54,224 nucleotides of DNA from Bacteroidaceae bacterium (GTDB lineage Bacteria; Bacteroidota; Bacteroidia; Bacteroidales; Bacteroidaceae). The position numbers and the translations under genes were made by a program. The stretch spans positions 1-54,224 of the forward strand of contig JAGCGS010000012.1 of assembly GCA_017649485.1 (NCBI GenBank), read 5' to 3'. This document shows, piece by piece, positions 53,927 to 54,224 of the stretch. The notes below the pieces were generated by a model. That model had not been told where the DNA came from. It worked only from the letters and a program-made list of their open reading frames with translations, and did no database searches. Within the stretch, counting starts at the first letter, position 1. The number at the start of each line of letters is the position of its first letter.

Positions 53927-54224
53927 ATGAAAAAGCTTTTAATTAACTCGGTTTATTCTTTGTGTGTCTGTTGTATGGCAATCCTGATGCCATTCGGCTT
54001 AACAGCTTGCAGCAATGATGAGTTTGCTGACTATAAGAAAGATGGAGACCTCAAGTCATTTACCTCTTTCACAGCTACTCTTGACGATGTAGCAGGAACA
54101 CGAGCATATTTGGATGCTGAGGCGTCCAATGGTATTAGACGAGCTCATTGGGAAACAGGTGATGTTATTTCTGTGTATAGCGATACCGATAAGACACTGA
54201 GGGAGTTTGTGCTGACAGATCTCA
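53927..54224 (+). CDS. Fimbrillin-like lipoprotein, N-terminal part (cut by window edge)
   Basis: The first 99 residues of a frame that stays open to the window end. A lipobox (GLTAC near residue 27) is followed by SNDEFADY and then by the layout of fimbrillin/Mfa-like proteins: SFTATLDDVAGTRAYLD, then AHWETGDVISVYS. Such proteins build fimbriae or sit on the cell surface; they are also common as single surface lipoproteins. The rest and the neighbours lie outside the window. Confidence 0.7.
   Translation, partial: MKKLLINSVYSLCVCCMAILMPFGLTACSNDEFADYKKDGDLKSFTSFTATLDDVAGTRAYLDAEASNGIRRAHWETGDVISVYSDTDKTLREFVLTDL

Overview
The window looks like chromosome from a Bacteroidales bacterium, most likely Prevotella or a close relative. 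Reasons: the many promoter boxes of the Bacteroidetes type (TTTG about 17-20 bases before TAnnTTTG), the near absence of strong Shine-Dalgarno sites, abundant exported lipoproteins and carbohydrate-active enzymes, a small protein of the Bacteroidales 'smalltalk' type, and a fimbrillin-like lipoprotein at the right edge. The species cannot be fixed from sequence reading alone. I see no tRNA, insertion sequence, integrase, phage gene or CRISPR array.

Layout. 1-142: the 3' part of a 5S rRNA gene and its terminator. 271-7374: a rightward leucine operon (leuA, leuC, leuD, a second isopropylmalate/citramalate synthase-like gene, leuB), ending in an overlapping DUF3089 lipoprotein gene. 7368-9248: a leftward exported esterase. 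9249-9948: a non-coding stretch with a 22-base tandem repeat. 9949-12394: recQ (left) and an AraC-type regulator (right). 12398-19992: a leftward five-gene NHLP-type peptide export operon (HlyD-like protein, C39 peptidase-ABC, second ABC, adaptor, TolC) with a strong promoter but no recognisable substrate gene. 20151-23876: a CE15-like esterase and two nearly identical CE1-like esterases in tandem, probably for xylan side chains. 24017-31993: dipeptidyl peptidase III, a DNA alkylation repair protein, a Fur-family regulator, purA, a GH29 fucosidase, a zinc metallopeptidase and hisS, all rightward. 32038-35043: a leftward trio (PepSY-like protein, carboxylesterase, VOC protein). 35129-39603: GH43 enzyme, dicarboxylate/amino acid symporter, a CMD-cupin fusion and an SGNH hydrolase. 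39604-40220: non-coding repeats plus a 55-residue gene. 40221-45135: a small exported protein, a GH3 enzyme and a four-gene operon of membrane proteins with a winged-helix regulator. 45393-48872: putA. 48932-53302: a leftward operon of a lipoprotein oxidoreductase, a GH13 amylase-like enzyme and a GH28-like protein. 53303-53926: a repeat-rich non-coding region. 53927-54224: start of a fimbrillin-like lipoprotein.

The most unusual signals are not genes. They are (1) dispersed heptamer repeats (ACCATTG and variants) that sit at gene junctions in one orientation and inside two signal-peptide coding regions in the other; (2) an exact 23-base-period array with alternating ATTAGTAAT/ATTACTAAT cores upstream of the fimbrillin-like gene; (3) a 22-base tandem repeat family present at two places 44 kb apart; and (4) the orphan peptide exporter.
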